Part shown: positions 9,081 through 19,286 of the stretch, piece after piece
Layout: each line of letters opens with the position of its first letter
Numbering within the stretch: position 1 is the stretch's first letter
Origin: Flavobacterium petrolei
Lineage (GTDB): Bacteria > Bacteroidota > Bacteroidia > Flavobacteriales > Flavobacteriaceae
Assembly (NCBI RefSeq): GCF_003314435.2
Contig: NZ_QNVY02000002.1
Coordinates: forward strand, 248,001-312,000
Length of the DNA: 64,000 bases
Direction: 5' to 3'
Notes under the pieces: generated by a model
Databases searched by the model: none
The model's input: only the letters and a program-made list of their open reading frames with translations
Told to the model about the DNA's origin: nothing
Made by a program: the position numbers and the translations under genes

Positions 9081-9485
9081 TTAATCCTCATCTTCATCAT
9101 CGTCTTCGTCAGCGAAATCTTTTTCATCAGCATCTTCGTCATCCTCATCATCTCCTGAATCAGAATCTGGTTTGTCGATAGCGTCATCTTCATCGTCGTC
9201 ATCAATATCATCATCTAAATCTAGACCTTTGATCGGTTCAACAACTTCATCGATAAGGATTTCATCATCTTCATCATAATTTTCAATTCTATCTGCAAGT
9301 TTAGTGCTCACTTTTACTAAATAAATAGTGTCTTCAGTTCGAACTTCAACCGCTTCAACCAATTCATTTTTAGCGTTTCTAAAACTAATAATGTTTGAAT
9401 CATCATAACCATCTGGAAATTTGTCCACCAATAGGTTTAAAATTTCATTGGTAAGTTTTGCGTAATCAACAATTACTCTTTTCAT
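9081..9485 (-). CDS. Conserved hypothetical protein with long acidic tail
   Basis: A 134-residue protein I cannot assign. Residues 1-85 look like a small alpha/beta domain. The last 50 residues are almost entirely Asp and Glu with a few Lys and Ser. Such tails can mimic nucleic acid or keep a partner in solution, but nothing in the sequence proves either. It lies 9 nt after the deoxyhypusine-synthase-like gene and is probably cotranscribed with it and the arginine decarboxylase gene; a terminator follows. Confidence 0.75.
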   Translation of the reverse strand: MKRVIVDYAKLTNEILNLLVDKFPDGYDDSNIISFRNAKNELVEAVEVRTEDTIYLVKVSTKLADRIENYDEDDEILIDEVVEPIKGLDLDDDIDDDDEDDAIDKPDSDSGDDEDDEDADEKDFADEDDDEDED

Positions 9486-9494
9486 AAAATTATT

Positions 9495-10466
9495 CTATAG
9501 ATCTAATAAATAAGCGAAAATTAAAGGTGCTACAATGGTAGCATCCGACTCAATAATAAACTTAGGAGTTTTAATGTCTAACTTACCCCAAGTTATTTTT
9601 TCATTTGGCACTGCTCCAGAATACGAACCATAACTGGTTGTTGAATCTGAAATCTGGCAGAAATAGCTCCAGAAAGGAATGTCATGCATTTCCATATCTT
9701 GGTACAACATTGGCACCACACATATTGGAAAATCTCCAGCAATACCACCACCAATTTGGAAGAAACCTACACCATTGGTACTATTTTTTGGATACCAATC
9801 TGATAAGAAAACCATATATTCAATACCGGATTTCATTGTAGAAGCTTTCAAATCTCCTTTAATTACATACGATGCAAATATATTTCCCATGGTACTGTCT
9901 TCCCATCCGGGTACAATAATAGGTAAATTTTTCTCAGCAGCTGCATACATCCAACTGTCTTTTAAGTCAATTTCATAATATTCTTCAAGAACACCTGAAA
10001 GTAACATTTTGTACATAAACTCATGCGGAAAATAGCGTTCGCCTTTATCATCAGCATCTTTCCATATTTTGTAGATATGTTTTTGCAAACGACGGAAAGC
10101 TTCATGCTCCGGAATACAAGTATCTGTTACACGATTTAAACCTCTTTCCAATAAATCCCATTCGTCTTGCGGAGTCAAATCACGATAATTTGGAACTCTT
10201 TCATAATGAGAATGAGCTACAAGATTCATGATATCTTCCTCTAGATTTGCTCCAGTGCACGAAATGATATGCACTTTATCCTGACGAATAATTTCAGAAA
10301 ATATTTTTCCAATCTCGGCAGTACTCATAGCGCCAGCCATGCTCACCATCATTTTTGCACCATTGGCTAATTGTTCTTCGTATGCCTTAGCTGCGTCAAC
10401 TAAAGATGCAGAATTGAAATGCAAATAATGCTTTTCTATAAACTGACTGATTGGTCCTTTGCTCAT
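9495..10466 (-). CDS. Deoxyhypusine synthase-family protein (probable polyamine aminobutyltransferase)
   Basis: A 323-residue homologue of deoxyhypusine synthase. In eukaryotes that enzyme moves an aminobutyl group from spermidine to a lysine of eIF5A. The active-site lysine region is conserved (PNEKITWGK, Lys at about 295; family motif WGK), as are the NAD-binding glycines (GGGIAGDFP) and a C-terminal ESDATIVAPL segment. Bacteria have no eIF5A, so the natural acceptor is probably a small amine. The related plant homospermidine synthase shows that this fold can act on free polyamines. It lies downstream of arginine decarboxylase on the same strand, which supports a polyamine role. Confidence 0.85.
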   Translation of the reverse strand: MSKGPISQFIEKHYLHFNSASLVDAAKAYEEQLANGAKMMVSMAGAMSTAEIGKIFSEIIRQDKVHIISCTGANLEEDIMNLVAHSHYERVPNYRDLTPQDEWDLLERGLNRVTDTCIPEHEAFRRLQKHIYKIWKDADDKGERYFPHEFMYKMLLSGVLEEYYEIDLKDSWMYAAAEKNLPIIVPGWEDSTMGNIFASYVIKGDLKASTMKSGIEYMVFLSDWYPKNSTNGVGFFQIGGGIAGDFPICVVPMLYQDMEMHDIPFWSYFCQISDSTTSYGSYSGAVPNEKITWGKLDIKTPKFIIESDATIVAPLIFAYLLDL

Positions 10467-10559
10467 TTTTTAAAATTTAAATGCTTAGAAATCAAAACGT
10501 TAAAATTATAATCTCAAATTTAACGAATTTTTATATTGAATAATTGAATAGTTGGTAAT

Positions 10560-11960
10560 TTATTTTTTGTCGTAACCCAATATTTTCAAAACGTCTTCAG
10601 AGGTTTGTTGCTCTGAAAAAACCTCAGTGGCCAAAATACCATTTTCGTCTCTGTCTATTAAAATATGTTTAGGTTGCGGAATCAAACAGTGGTGTAAACC
10701 ACCGTATCCACCAATGGTTTCTTGATAAGCTCCTGTATTAAAGAATCCAATATATAATGGTTTTTCTTTGTTGTATTTTGGCAAATAAATAGCATTCATG
10801 TTTTGCTCTGAATTGTAATAATCATCGCTATCACAGGTCATTCCGCCTAACAAAACCCGCTCGTATGTATCATTCCAGCGATTGACTGCCAGCATGATAA
10901 AACGTTTGTTGATTGCCCAAGTATCTGGTAAAGTAGTGATGAAAGAGGAATCAATCATATTCCACTTTTCTCTGTCATTTTGTTGTTTTTGATACAAAAT
11001 CTGATAAATTGCTCCACCACTTTCGCCTACAGTATAGGAGCCAAATTCAGTAAAAATATTAGGAACATCAACCTCGGCTTCATCGCAAGCTATTTTGATC
11101 TGATTGATGATTTCATCAATCATGTATTGATAATCGTATTCAAATGCCAATGAGTTCTTTATTGGAAAACCACCACCAATATTTAATCCGTCAAGGGAAG
11201 GACATTCTTTTTTTAATGCTACATAAACCTTAATACATTTTACTAATTCATTCCAGTAATAAGCGTTGTCGTTAATTCCTGTATTGATAAAAAAGTGCAA
11301 CATTTTCAGTTCCAATTTTTTATTTTCCTTAATTTCTCTCTTATAAAATGGAACAATATTTTTGTATCCAATTCCTAATCTGGAAGTGTAAAACTCAAAT
11401 TTCGGTTCCTCTTCAGCCGCAATACGAATTCCAATTTTGAATTTACTTTTTATTTGTCCCTGAAGTAAATCAAGTTCTTCAAAATTATCAATGATTGGAA
11501 TGGTGTTTTTATGACCATTATTAATCAATCGTGCAATATTATCGATGTATTGATCTCTTTTGAAACCATTACAAATTACATAGGTACTTTTGTTAATTTT
11601 ACCATTTGCCAAAAGGTTTTCTACAATGTTAATATCAAAAGCAGATGAAGTTTCAATATGAATGTTATTTTTGAACGCTTCGTTCATAATATATTCAAAA
11701 TGAGAACTTTTAGTGCAATAACAGTAATAATATTTTGCCTCATATTTATTTTTTTCCATCGATTTACGAAACCAACTTTTGGCTTTGTTAATGTTGTTGG
11801 AAATTTGAGGCAAATAAGTGAATTTTAATGGTGTCCCGTATTGTTCCACCAATTTCATCAAATCGATATTGTGAAATTGAAGATTATCTTTGTTTAATGT
11901 AAATTCTTCTTGCGGAAAATAGTAGGTTTGATTGATTAAATCAGAATATTTTGTATTCAT
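10560..11960 (-). CDS. speA: Biosynthetic arginine decarboxylase-like PLP enzyme
   Basis: A 466-residue fold-III (alanine racemase-like) PLP decarboxylase. The PLP lysine is in YCTKSSHFE (Lys84), the phosphate-binding glycines in NIGGGFPIKN (about 265), and the C-terminal catalytic cysteine in GGMTCDSDDYY (about 375). It is much shorter than E. coli SpeA (658 residues) but of the size usual for the Flavobacterial proteins called arginine decarboxylase. Arginine specificity comes from that family name, not from residues I can read. The product agmatine would feed polyamine synthesis; a DHS-like gene follows, but no agmatinase gene is adjacent. Confidence 0.8.
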   Translation of the reverse strand: MNTKYSDLINQTYYFPQEEFTLNKDNLQFHNIDLMKLVEQYGTPLKFTYLPQISNNINKAKSWFRKSMEKNKYEAKYYYCYCTKSSHFEYIMNEAFKNNIHIETSSAFDINIVENLLANGKINKSTYVICNGFKRDQYIDNIARLINNGHKNTIPIIDNFEELDLLQGQIKSKFKIGIRIAAEEEPKFEFYTSRLGIGYKNIVPFYKREIKENKKLELKMLHFFINTGINDNAYYWNELVKCIKVYVALKKECPSLDGLNIGGGFPIKNSLAFEYDYQYMIDEIINQIKIACDEAEVDVPNIFTEFGSYTVGESGGAIYQILYQKQQNDREKWNMIDSSFITTLPDTWAINKRFIMLAVNRWNDTYERVLLGGMTCDSDDYYNSEQNMNAIYLPKYNKEKPLYIGFFNTGAYQETIGGYGGLHHCLIPQPKHILIDRDENGILATEVFSEQQTSEDVLKILGYDKK

Positions 11961-12248
11961 TAGATGTCATAATTATAGATTAGAATATTGTAAAAATAAA
12001 GTAACCTATAATTCAAACGCGAATATTTGCATATACGATCTGAAGCTTCTCGTGGTCTGCTTTTAAGTATTGGAAAACATCAAAACTAAAGTTTCCTTTA
12101 ATAGAATAAAACCGCTTCAATATTCTCAGGAAAGACATATTGTTTCGGGTTTTATTAGAACTATAATTTCGCTTGTTTTGACTTTTTTTCATTGGTGCAA
12201 ATGTAAAAAATATTATATACGCAATGCAATGCTTTTTATAAAAAATAA

Positions 12249-13316
12249 TTAAGATTTATAATCCTCAAAAGCCCTAAGAATTAATTCATTTTCAACTGAT
12301 TGATTTATTTTTATTTTTCCGATACCTTCAATTAATGCAAACTGAATGTTACCATACTCATTTTTTTTGTCGTGAATCAGTAATTCCAAGATTGGTTCAA
12401 TATCATTTTCTTCAAAAAGGATGTCGTCATATACAGCCTTAATACAGGATTTTATCTCAGAATATTCTTCTTTATTGATTAGTTTTTTATCCAATGAAAT
12501 AAAACTTTCCAAGACCATCCCAACGGCAATGGCTTCTCCGTGTAACAAAGTTGTTTTATTTTCATTTTCTAGAAAATAGCTTTCAATGGCATGTCCCAAG
12601 GTATGGCCAAAATTTAAGGCTTTTCGGATATTTTTCTCCGTAGGATCTTGAAGGACGATTTCATTTTTTATTTCAACCGAACGGTAAATTAACGAATCAA
12701 AATCAGCAAAATCTATAGATTTTAAATCTAAAAATTGCTCCCAATATTTCTTATCATATATCAAACCGTGTTTTAACATTTCGGCAAGACCGGAACGCAT
12801 TTCATTTTGAGGCACCGTTTCAAGATATTGGGTGTCAATAAGAACCATTATTGGAACATTTATAACACCAATTTGGTTTTTTAAATTCCCTAAATCGACC
12901 CCGTTTTTCCCTCCAACAGAAGCATCAACCATTGATAGTAGCGTAGTAGGAATATGAATAAAATCAACTCCACGCTTGAATGTTGAAGCTACAAAACCAC
13001 CTAAATCAGTAACAACACCTCCACCAAGATTAATCACAAGGCTTTTTCTGTCAGCACCAAGTTCAGTGAGTACATTCCAAATTTGGACGCAAGTCTCAAT
13101 ATTTTTATTTTCTTCACCGGCATCAAATTCTATAATTTCAATAGTAAGTTCTGTTTCCAGATATGGTAGGAAATAAGGTAAGCAAAACTCATTAGTATTG
13201 CTGTCTACAATTATAAATAGGTTGGAGTATTTATTTTCTTTTAAATGAAGGTTTAATGCTTCGTATCCTTTTTCGTTGAAATGTATTGGGTAACTGTTGG
13301 CTTGAATTGATTGCAT
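12249..13316 (-). CDS. aroB: 3-dehydroquinate synthase
   Basis: A 355-residue AroB, which converts DAHP to 3-dehydroquinate, the second step of the shikimate pathway. Landmarks include GGGVVTDLGGFVASTFKRG (about 98-116; NAD and phosphate binding), PTTLLSMVDASVGGKNG (about 123-139), and the metal-ligand region ALNFGHTLGHAIE (about 240) with a later LLHGEAIAVGM. The length is normal. It begins 13 nt after the O-antigen-ligase-like gene and is probably cotranscribed with it, although the functions are unrelated. Confidence 0.96.
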   Translation of the reverse strand: MQSIQANSYPIHFNEKGYEALNLHLKENKYSNLFIIVDSNTNEFCLPYFLPYLETELTIEIIEFDAGEENKNIETCVQIWNVLTELGADRKSLVINLGGGVVTDLGGFVASTFKRGVDFIHIPTTLLSMVDASVGGKNGVDLGNLKNQIGVINVPIMVLIDTQYLETVPQNEMRSGLAEMLKHGLIYDKKYWEQFLDLKSIDFADFDSLIYRSVEIKNEIVLQDPTEKNIRKALNFGHTLGHAIESYFLENENKTTLLHGEAIAVGMVLESFISLDKKLINKEEYSEIKSCIKAVYDDILFEENDIEPILELLIHDKKNEYGNIQFALIEGIGKIKINQSVENELILRAFEDYKS

Positions 13317-13329
13317 CTTAGTGTTGTAG

Positions 13330-15702
13330 TTATTTGCAGAATTGATTTAGTAGTTGTTCTGTGTTAGGGTATTTTTTGTTAAAAGCAATATTTAAATAAT
13401 TGCATCCATTTGTTTTATCCTTTATTTTGAAATAGCATCCAGATAACAAGTATTCTGTTTTACCATCATTTAAACGTGGATTATTTAATATTCTTTCTAA
13501 ATAATTGATTGCAATTTCAGGTTTATCGAGTTGATAATAACAAACCGCAATATCCTGCAAAATTACTACTTTTTCAGGATTTTCCTTAAATGCTTTATTA
13601 TATAATACAATTGCTTTCTCAAATTGCTGTGAATCACCCATTTTTTTTGCTTCAACCATATAATTTATTTTAGCGGCAGATTCTGCGGGTAGTCCATTAA
13701 TAAATGTATTATTTAAGTTAGTAGATTCTTTACGTTTTATTAATCTTGTTTTTCTATTCAAAAGAGTAGTATCAGTAGGATATATTTTTAAACCTTTGTT
13801 GACAAAAGCAATTATTTTATTTGTGTCGTATTTAGATATTGATAAAGCAGAAGCGGTATTCTTCCAATTACTGGGCATACTTCTGTATTTGGTAAATAAT
13901 TGATGAATTTTGAATATTTCAGAGGTATCTTTTTTTAATGAGGCCATTTTGAGGGCATCTAAATAAAAATTAGTTGTTCGCGGTCTGGAATAAAAAGCTG
14001 TTTTTATATATTCGTAAGCGGTGTCAAAATTTCCATTTATTTTTTCAATTTTATACAAATACCAATTTGATACACCTAAATAAGGATTTATTTTGTTTGA
14101 TAAATAAAAGTATTTTTTTGCATTTTCATACTTTTCTTCACTAAAATAGGCAATTGCTAAATGCTCATAAAAGGTTTCTGAATAGATTCCTACATTTGGT
14201 AATTGAGGTAAATTTTTTAATATTTCTTCGGATGTTTGGGCCGGGTTTTTATCGTATTTAATTGCGTATTCTAAACGGTATGCTTTTAAAGTTAAAAAAG
14301 TAATATAAACGGTAATCAAACTTAATATGATAATTCCGATTGAAAATTGACGTGTTATTCTCACAGTATTTACTTCATCCGTTTTTAAAGTATTCACTAC
14401 TGTAAAAACTAAAAACAGAACAAAACCAAATTGCATTGTAGGTCTGTACAAAGGGAAATTAAAAAAGGCATCTATAAAGTATCCGGTTAAAATTAATACG
14501 GCTAAAAGTGCTATAATCTTATTATTTGGATCACTTTTACTTAAAATCGCCTTCATGTTTATAAAAAATGCAATTATAAATAATGACAAATAAACTAATC
14601 CATTAAAAACACCGGTCTCAGCTGCTATTTCCAAAAAATCATTGTGAGTATGTGAAGAGATGAAGCCGTCATCAATTGATGTCTTCTCATAAGGAATACT
14701 TTCAATCTTCCAATTACCCAAACCAATTCCAGTGGCAGGAAATTTGTTTATTATACTTAATGCATTATCCCAATATGTAAATCTGGCACTTACTGATGCT
14801 TCATTCGTACTGGCTATTTGAACAACTCGACTACCAACAGACTCATATCGACCAGTACCATTATTAACTTTAAAAACAATATTTGCTAAAATTAAACTCA
14901 ATAGCATTGGGATTAGCAAGTAAACTACATTAAGAACTGTAATTTTTTTTAAGGAGTATAGTTTTAAATAAAAGATGATAAATAGTAATAGTTCGAAAAA
15001 CAAAGCCAAATATGCAGCCCTTGCACTTATCAAAAAAATCGTAAATGTTGCTAAAAATAATGAAAAAATTAGAAACCATTTTTTCCAATTTGAAAAATGG
15101 ATAGCTCCAATTAAAAGAAAAGGAATTTTTATATTTAAACTAGCTGCGAAGATATTTATATTTCCGGTATTACCCTTTAGTTTTGATAGTGCATTGATTA
15201 CAGACCCCGCTTCTTTTAGGATATCACTAAGTTGTAGTACAGTTTGAAGTACTACACTAATACCGACAAGTATGGAAATTCTGTAAATTAAATGTAATCT
15301 ATTAGATACAATAGCTAATACGTTTAGAAACATGATAAAAACTACCAATATTTCGATAAAGCTTACTAGAGTTAAGGATAAATTTTTAGTCGAGAAGAAT
15401 GAAATTCCGCTTAAGAGAATAAATAAAATATAAATTTTAAGAAGATGACTTTTCTGTAAAATTGTATATAAACTTTGATTTATAAAAGTAGGATTTTTAA
15501 ATATAAAAAGAGCGATAATCAAATTTAATATTGAAATGTAAAAGTATTGTGTTCCAATAATTTCGATACTCTTAAAATCCGGTAAAAAATCCATTAACAA
15601 ATAGCAAGCTAAAAATAACAATGACATAAAATCATAATAGACATTATTTTGAGATGCTACTTCTGAGTTCAGAGGAATACTTGCATTAATTTGTTTTTTC
15701 AT
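13330..15702 (-). CDS. O-antigen ligase-family membrane protein with C-terminal TPR region
   Basis: A 790-residue protein. Residues about 25-455 contain around a dozen hydrophobic segments. The long periplasmic loop carries the Wzy/WaaL signature (TGIGLGNW, then SSHTHNDFLEIAAETG near residue 350, with the conserved histidine). The C-terminal 300 residues are soluble and contain TPR-like helical pairs (about 490-560 and 690-770). Members of this superfamily join oligosaccharides to lipid A, to another chain or to protein; the acceptor cannot be inferred. No other glycan genes are nearby, so it is an orphan ligase. It is upstream of aroB. Confidence 0.85.
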   Translation of the reverse strand: MKKQINASIPLNSEVASQNNVYYDFMSLLFLACYLLMDFLPDFKSIEIIGTQYFYISILNLIIALFIFKNPTFINQSLYTILQKSHLLKIYILFILLSGISFFSTKNLSLTLVSFIEILVVFIMFLNVLAIVSNRLHLIYRISILVGISVVLQTVLQLSDILKEAGSVINALSKLKGNTGNINIFAASLNIKIPFLLIGAIHFSNWKKWFLIFSLFLATFTIFLISARAAYLALFFELLLFIIFYLKLYSLKKITVLNVVYLLIPMLLSLILANIVFKVNNGTGRYESVGSRVVQIASTNEASVSARFTYWDNALSIINKFPATGIGLGNWKIESIPYEKTSIDDGFISSHTHNDFLEIAAETGVFNGLVYLSLFIIAFFINMKAILSKSDPNNKIIALLAVLILTGYFIDAFFNFPLYRPTMQFGFVLFLVFTVVNTLKTDEVNTVRITRQFSIGIIILSLITVYITFLTLKAYRLEYAIKYDKNPAQTSEEILKNLPQLPNVGIYSETFYEHLAIAYFSEEKYENAKKYFYLSNKINPYLGVSNWYLYKIEKINGNFDTAYEYIKTAFYSRPRTTNFYLDALKMASLKKDTSEIFKIHQLFTKYRSMPSNWKNTASALSISKYDTNKIIAFVNKGLKIYPTDTTLLNRKTRLIKRKESTNLNNTFINGLPAESAAKINYMVEAKKMGDSQQFEKAIVLYNKAFKENPEKVVILQDIAVCYYQLDKPEIAINYLERILNNPRLNDGKTEYLLSGCYFKIKDKTNGCNYLNIAFNKKYPNTEQLLNQFCK

Positions 15703-16091
15703 ATTTTTTAAGTTGCTATTTCTTCAAAGCAAATCTATAGATTTTTTATTTTAATTAAAGATAGTTTATTCAAAATACAGAAATTTAATAATAATCCTTT
15801 GATGTTGTGTATTTGCTAAATTTTTAAAGGTTTAGTACCATATTGTTGCCAAGTAATCAAAAAAAAAGAATTTAATCGTTTGCACATAAATAATAAATCA
15901 TTCAAAATTATTTAAGATATTTATTTTTCTAAAGTTGATTTAAATCAAAAATTGGTTAAATATTAAATTAGTATTTTTTTAAGGGAATTAGTTTTTGACT
16001 TTTTTTAAAATGCGTTTTTCTTTTTTTAATAATAGTTTTTTAAAATAATATTCAAAACTCTAATTATATTTGCATAAAAAATTAACAAATA
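15703..16091. promoter_or_regulatory. AT-rich divergent intergenic region with probable proline dehydrogenase promoter
   Basis: A 389-nt region between divergent genes, very AT-rich with many A and T runs. A good -7 box, TATATTTG, lies at 16065-16072, 19 nt before the proline dehydrogenase start; I do not see a clear TTG at the right distance. I find no ORF or RNA in the rest. Confidence 0.5.
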
Positions 16092-17261
16092 ATGAAAAAA
16101 ATATTCAATAATACGCAAGTTGCCTTTTCATTAAAAAGTGATACCGAATTGGATAGAGCTTATTTTCTTTTCAAAATGATTGCTAATCAGCCTCTAGTCC
16201 GTATAGGAACTGCGGTTACAAATTTTGCTTTAAAAGCCAATCTTCCTGTAGAAGGTTTGATTCGCGCTACTGTTTTTGACCACTTTTGTGGTGGTGTAAA
16301 TGAAGTGGACTGTCTTTCGGTTGTGGATAAAATGTATACAAAAGGCGTTTCATCTGTTTTGGATTATTCTGTCGAAGGAAAAGAAGAGGAAGATCAATTT
16401 GATGCGGCTCTTGAAATGACGTTAAAAACCATCGAATTTGCAAAAGAACGTTTGGCTATACCTTTTGCTGTTTTTAAACCAACCGGTTTTGGTCGTTTTG
16501 AATTATATGAGAAATTAGGAGAAAAACAAACATTAACTCCAGAAGAACAAGCAGAATGGAATAGAGTTGTGGCCCGTTTTGATTTAGTTTGTAAAGATGC
16601 TCATTCTAAAAATGTTGCTCTTTTGATCGATGGTGAAGAAAGTTGGATGCAAGATGCTGCAGATGATTTGGTGACTGAAATGATGCGCAAATACAACAAA
16701 GAAAAAGCGATTGTTTTCAATACGTTGCAAATGTATCGTTGGGATCGTTTGGATTACTTGAAAAAATTACATGAGCAAGCCAAAAAAGATGGATTCTTCA
16801 TTGGTATGAAATTAGTTCGTGGTGCTTACATGGAAAAAGAAGTTGTTCGTGCCGAAGAAAAAGGATACCCATCACCAATATGCGCTTCAAAAGAAGCTAC
16901 TGATGAAAATTACGATGCCGCTGTTCACTATATGATAGATAATTTAGATTTGATGTCTATTTTTGCAGGAACCCACAATGAGTTAAGTACGTATACTTTA
17001 ATGGAATTGATGCAGGAAAAAGGAATTAAAACAAACGATGACAGAATCTGGTTTGGTCAGTTGTACGGGATGAGCGACAATATCAGCTACAATCTAGCTG
17101 CTAATGGGTATAATGTAGCAAAATATTTGCCTTTTGGTCCAGTTAAAGATGTCATGCCGTATTTGATTCGTCGTGCTGAAGAAAATACTTCGGTAGCGGG
17201 ACAAACGAGTCGTGAATTAGAGATGATAAAAGCAGAACGTAACCGAAGAAAAGGGAAGTAG
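16092..17261 (+). CDS. Proline dehydrogenase (monofunctional, FAD)
   Basis: A 389-residue flavoenzyme that oxidises L-proline to 1-pyrroline-5-carboxylate, passing electrons to the quinone pool. Signature segments are MKLVRGAYMEKE (about 240-251; substrate and flavin contacts), FAGTHNE (about 290), GQLYGMSDNISYNL (about 316) and the C-terminal YLPFGPVKDVMPYLIRRAEENT (about 350, only part is needed for recognition). There is no P5C dehydrogenase domain, so it is the stand-alone form common in this phylum. It is monocistronic, with a strong hairpin downstream. Confidence 0.94.
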   Translation: MKKIFNNTQVAFSLKSDTELDRAYFLFKMIANQPLVRIGTAVTNFALKANLPVEGLIRATVFDHFCGGVNEVDCLSVVDKMYTKGVSSVLDYSVEGKEEEDQFDAALEMTLKTIEFAKERLAIPFAVFKPTGFGRFELYEKLGEKQTLTPEEQAEWNRVVARFDLVCKDAHSKNVALLIDGEESWMQDAADDLVTEMMRKYNKEKAIVFNTLQMYRWDRLDYLKKLHEQAKKDGFFIGMKLVRGAYMEKEVVRAEEKGYPSPICASKEATDENYDAAVHYMIDNLDLMSIFAGTHNELSTYTLMELMQEKGIKTNDDRIWFGQLYGMSDNISYNLAANGYNVAKYLPFGPVKDVMPYLIRRAEENTSVAGQTSRELEMIKAERNRRKGK

Positions 17262-17300
17262 ACATCAGTTTTTAGTTATTCAGGTAAATTTAAATTCATA

Positions 17301-17340
17301 AAAAAACTCCATTCAGTATGTACTGAATGGAGTTTTTTTT
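17301..17340. terminator. Bidirectional intrinsic terminator
   Basis: A perfect 13-bp inverted repeat with a 2-nt loop (17306-17318 and 17321-17333), flanked by an A-run and a T-run. It serves the convergent proline dehydrogenase and ABC exporter genes. Confidence 0.88.
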
Positions 17341-17359
17341 GTCAAATTAGAAATAAAAT

Positions 17360-19147
17360 TTAAGAATTGCTGAATTGTAAATTGCTTAAATTTTTATAGA
17401 TACCATTTTCTAAAGCTATTAATTCTTGATGTGTTCCTTGCTCTGTAATTTTTCCTTTATCCAAAACTAAAATTTGATCTGCACTACGAATTGTTGAAAG
17501 ACGGTGTGCAATTATGATACTGGTTCTTCCTTGCATCAGAATTTCAAGTGCTTCCTGAACCAGTTTTTCGCTTTCACTGTCTAATGATGAAGTGGCTTCA
17601 TCTAGAATCAAAATACTTGGGTTTTTCAATAAAGCTCTGGCAATGGCAATACGTTGTCGTTGTCCTCCAGAAAGTTTAATTCCTCTTTCGCCCACAATTG
17701 TTTCAAACTTTTCTGGGAAACTTTCGATAAAATTAAAAGCATTAGCTTGTTTTGAAGCAGTAAGAATTTCCTCTTCGGTGGCATTTGGTTTTCCATAAGC
17801 AATATTTTCTCTTATGGTTCCGCCAAATAATATCACGTCTTGCGGTACAATACTCATATTTCCTCGCAGACTTTCTAAATCAAAATCATAAATATTTTTT
17901 CCGTCAACTAATATTTCTCCTTCATCAATATTGTAAAAACGCAATAAAAGCGAAGCAATAGTCGATTTTCCGGTTCCACTTGGACCAACGATCGCTATTT
18001 TTTGACCAAAGTTAGCCGTAAAACTGACGTCTTTCAATACTTTAATTTCTTTTCTCGAATGGTAACTGAACGCTACATTCTTGAAAGTGACATTTCCTTT
18101 TATTTTTTCAATTGTAGCAAGATCACGAACTGATTTAATTTTTTCAGGAGTTTCATCTAATAATTCAAAAACACGTTCCGTTGCTCCAATTGCTTTTTGG
18201 ATTTGGGCATAAAGTTCAGCGATTCCTCCAAAAGAAGCACCTACAAATGTGGAATACAATACAAATGAAATCAATTGTCCAACGCTCATTTCACCGCTGA
18301 TGCTTAATCGAACACCGAACCAAACTACAGCTACAATAGCTCCGAAAAGACAGAAGATAATAAATGAAGCAAAGTAACCTCGGTATTTTCCACCTTTAAT
18401 AGCAATCTTAACGACTTCCTTTATTTTTCCGTTGTAGCGGGCAATTTCGTACCATTCATTGGCAAAAGCCTTAACAATACTGATGCCTTGCATAGTTTCT
18501 TCAACAACTACCTGACTTTCGGCAACTTTATCCTGAACGTTTTTTGAATATTTCCTGATGAATCGCCCAAAAATAACAGCAGCAACTGCAACAAGCGGAA
18601 CTACGGATAACATCAATAACGTTAATTTGATACTTTCGTTTGCCAATAAAAGAACGCCACCAATAATGAGAATAAATTGTCTTAAAAATTCGGCTATGGT
18701 TGATGTTAAAGTATCTTGTATTTGGGTTATATCAGAACTGATTCGGCTATTTAATTCGCCAACACGTTTTTGAGAAAAGAAAGACATTGGCAGTTTTACT
18801 AAATTACTATAAAGTGCTACTCTAAGATTAGCCAATGTATTTTCAGTGAAATTGACAAATAAATACAATCTAAAAAACGAAAAAATCGATTGTAGAAATA
18901 AGATTATAATTAAACCGCCCGCAATCATGTTAGCCTGAGAGTTGTCTTTATTTTTTACACAATCGATAAGCATTCCCATTAATTTAGGAAAGGCAAGAGC
19001 AGTTGCTCCTGTAAATAATAAAAAAATTAAACCTACATAAAATTTCCAACGATGATTTCCTGCATATTGAAATATTACAGTTGCTTTTTGGAGTGAACTT
19101 GCAGTAATTTTTGATTTTGGTAAATCGTTTTCTTTGAACCTGGCCAT
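17360..19147 (-). CDS. ABC exporter, fused permease and ATPase (MsbA/lipid A-exporter type)
   Basis: A type IV ABC exporter half-transporter of about 595 residues. Six membrane helices lie in residues about 30-320. The ATPase domain (about 345-590) has Walker A GPSGTGKS, signature LSGGQRQRIAIARAL, Walker B ILILDEATSSLD and the H-loop IIAHRLSTI. I start at the ATG at 19147 (MARFKEND); the longer frame would need a TTG at 19168. Such proteins work as dimers and export lipids, peptides or drugs. The substrate is unknown; a lipid-A-type role is possible but not shown. Confidence 0.93.
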   Translation of the reverse strand: MARFKENDLPKSKITASSLQKATVIFQYAGNHRWKFYVGLIFLLFTGATALAFPKLMGMLIDCVKNKDNSQANMIAGGLIIILFLQSIFSFFRLYLFVNFTENTLANLRVALYSNLVKLPMSFFSQKRVGELNSRISSDITQIQDTLTSTIAEFLRQFILIIGGVLLLANESIKLTLLMLSVVPLVAVAAVIFGRFIRKYSKNVQDKVAESQVVVEETMQGISIVKAFANEWYEIARYNGKIKEVVKIAIKGGKYRGYFASFIIFCLFGAIVAVVWFGVRLSISGEMSVGQLISFVLYSTFVGASFGGIAELYAQIQKAIGATERVFELLDETPEKIKSVRDLATIEKIKGNVTFKNVAFSYHSRKEIKVLKDVSFTANFGQKIAIVGPSGTGKSTIASLLLRFYNIDEGEILVDGKNIYDFDLESLRGNMSIVPQDVILFGGTIRENIAYGKPNATEEEILTASKQANAFNFIESFPEKFETIVGERGIKLSGGQRQRIAIARALLKNPSILILDEATSSLDSESEKLVQEALEILMQGRTSIIIAHRLSTIRSADQILVLDKGKITEQGTHQELIALENGIYKNLSNLQFSNS

Positions 19148-19286
19148 TATATATTGTTTATATCGCAAATGTAAGACTATAACGAATCAATACAAAAAAA
19201 TACTGGAGTTTCATGCTTAGTATAAAGTGCTATAATAGAGCATGAAAACAAATAGAGTCAATATTTTATTGATTTTTTTTACTATT

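Noticed and set aside
12070-12252. 60-codon plus-strand ORF between speA and aroB
   Set aside because: Composition is random-looking, it has no neighbour on its strand, and it overlaps the aroB stop. I treat it as chance in AT-rich DNA.
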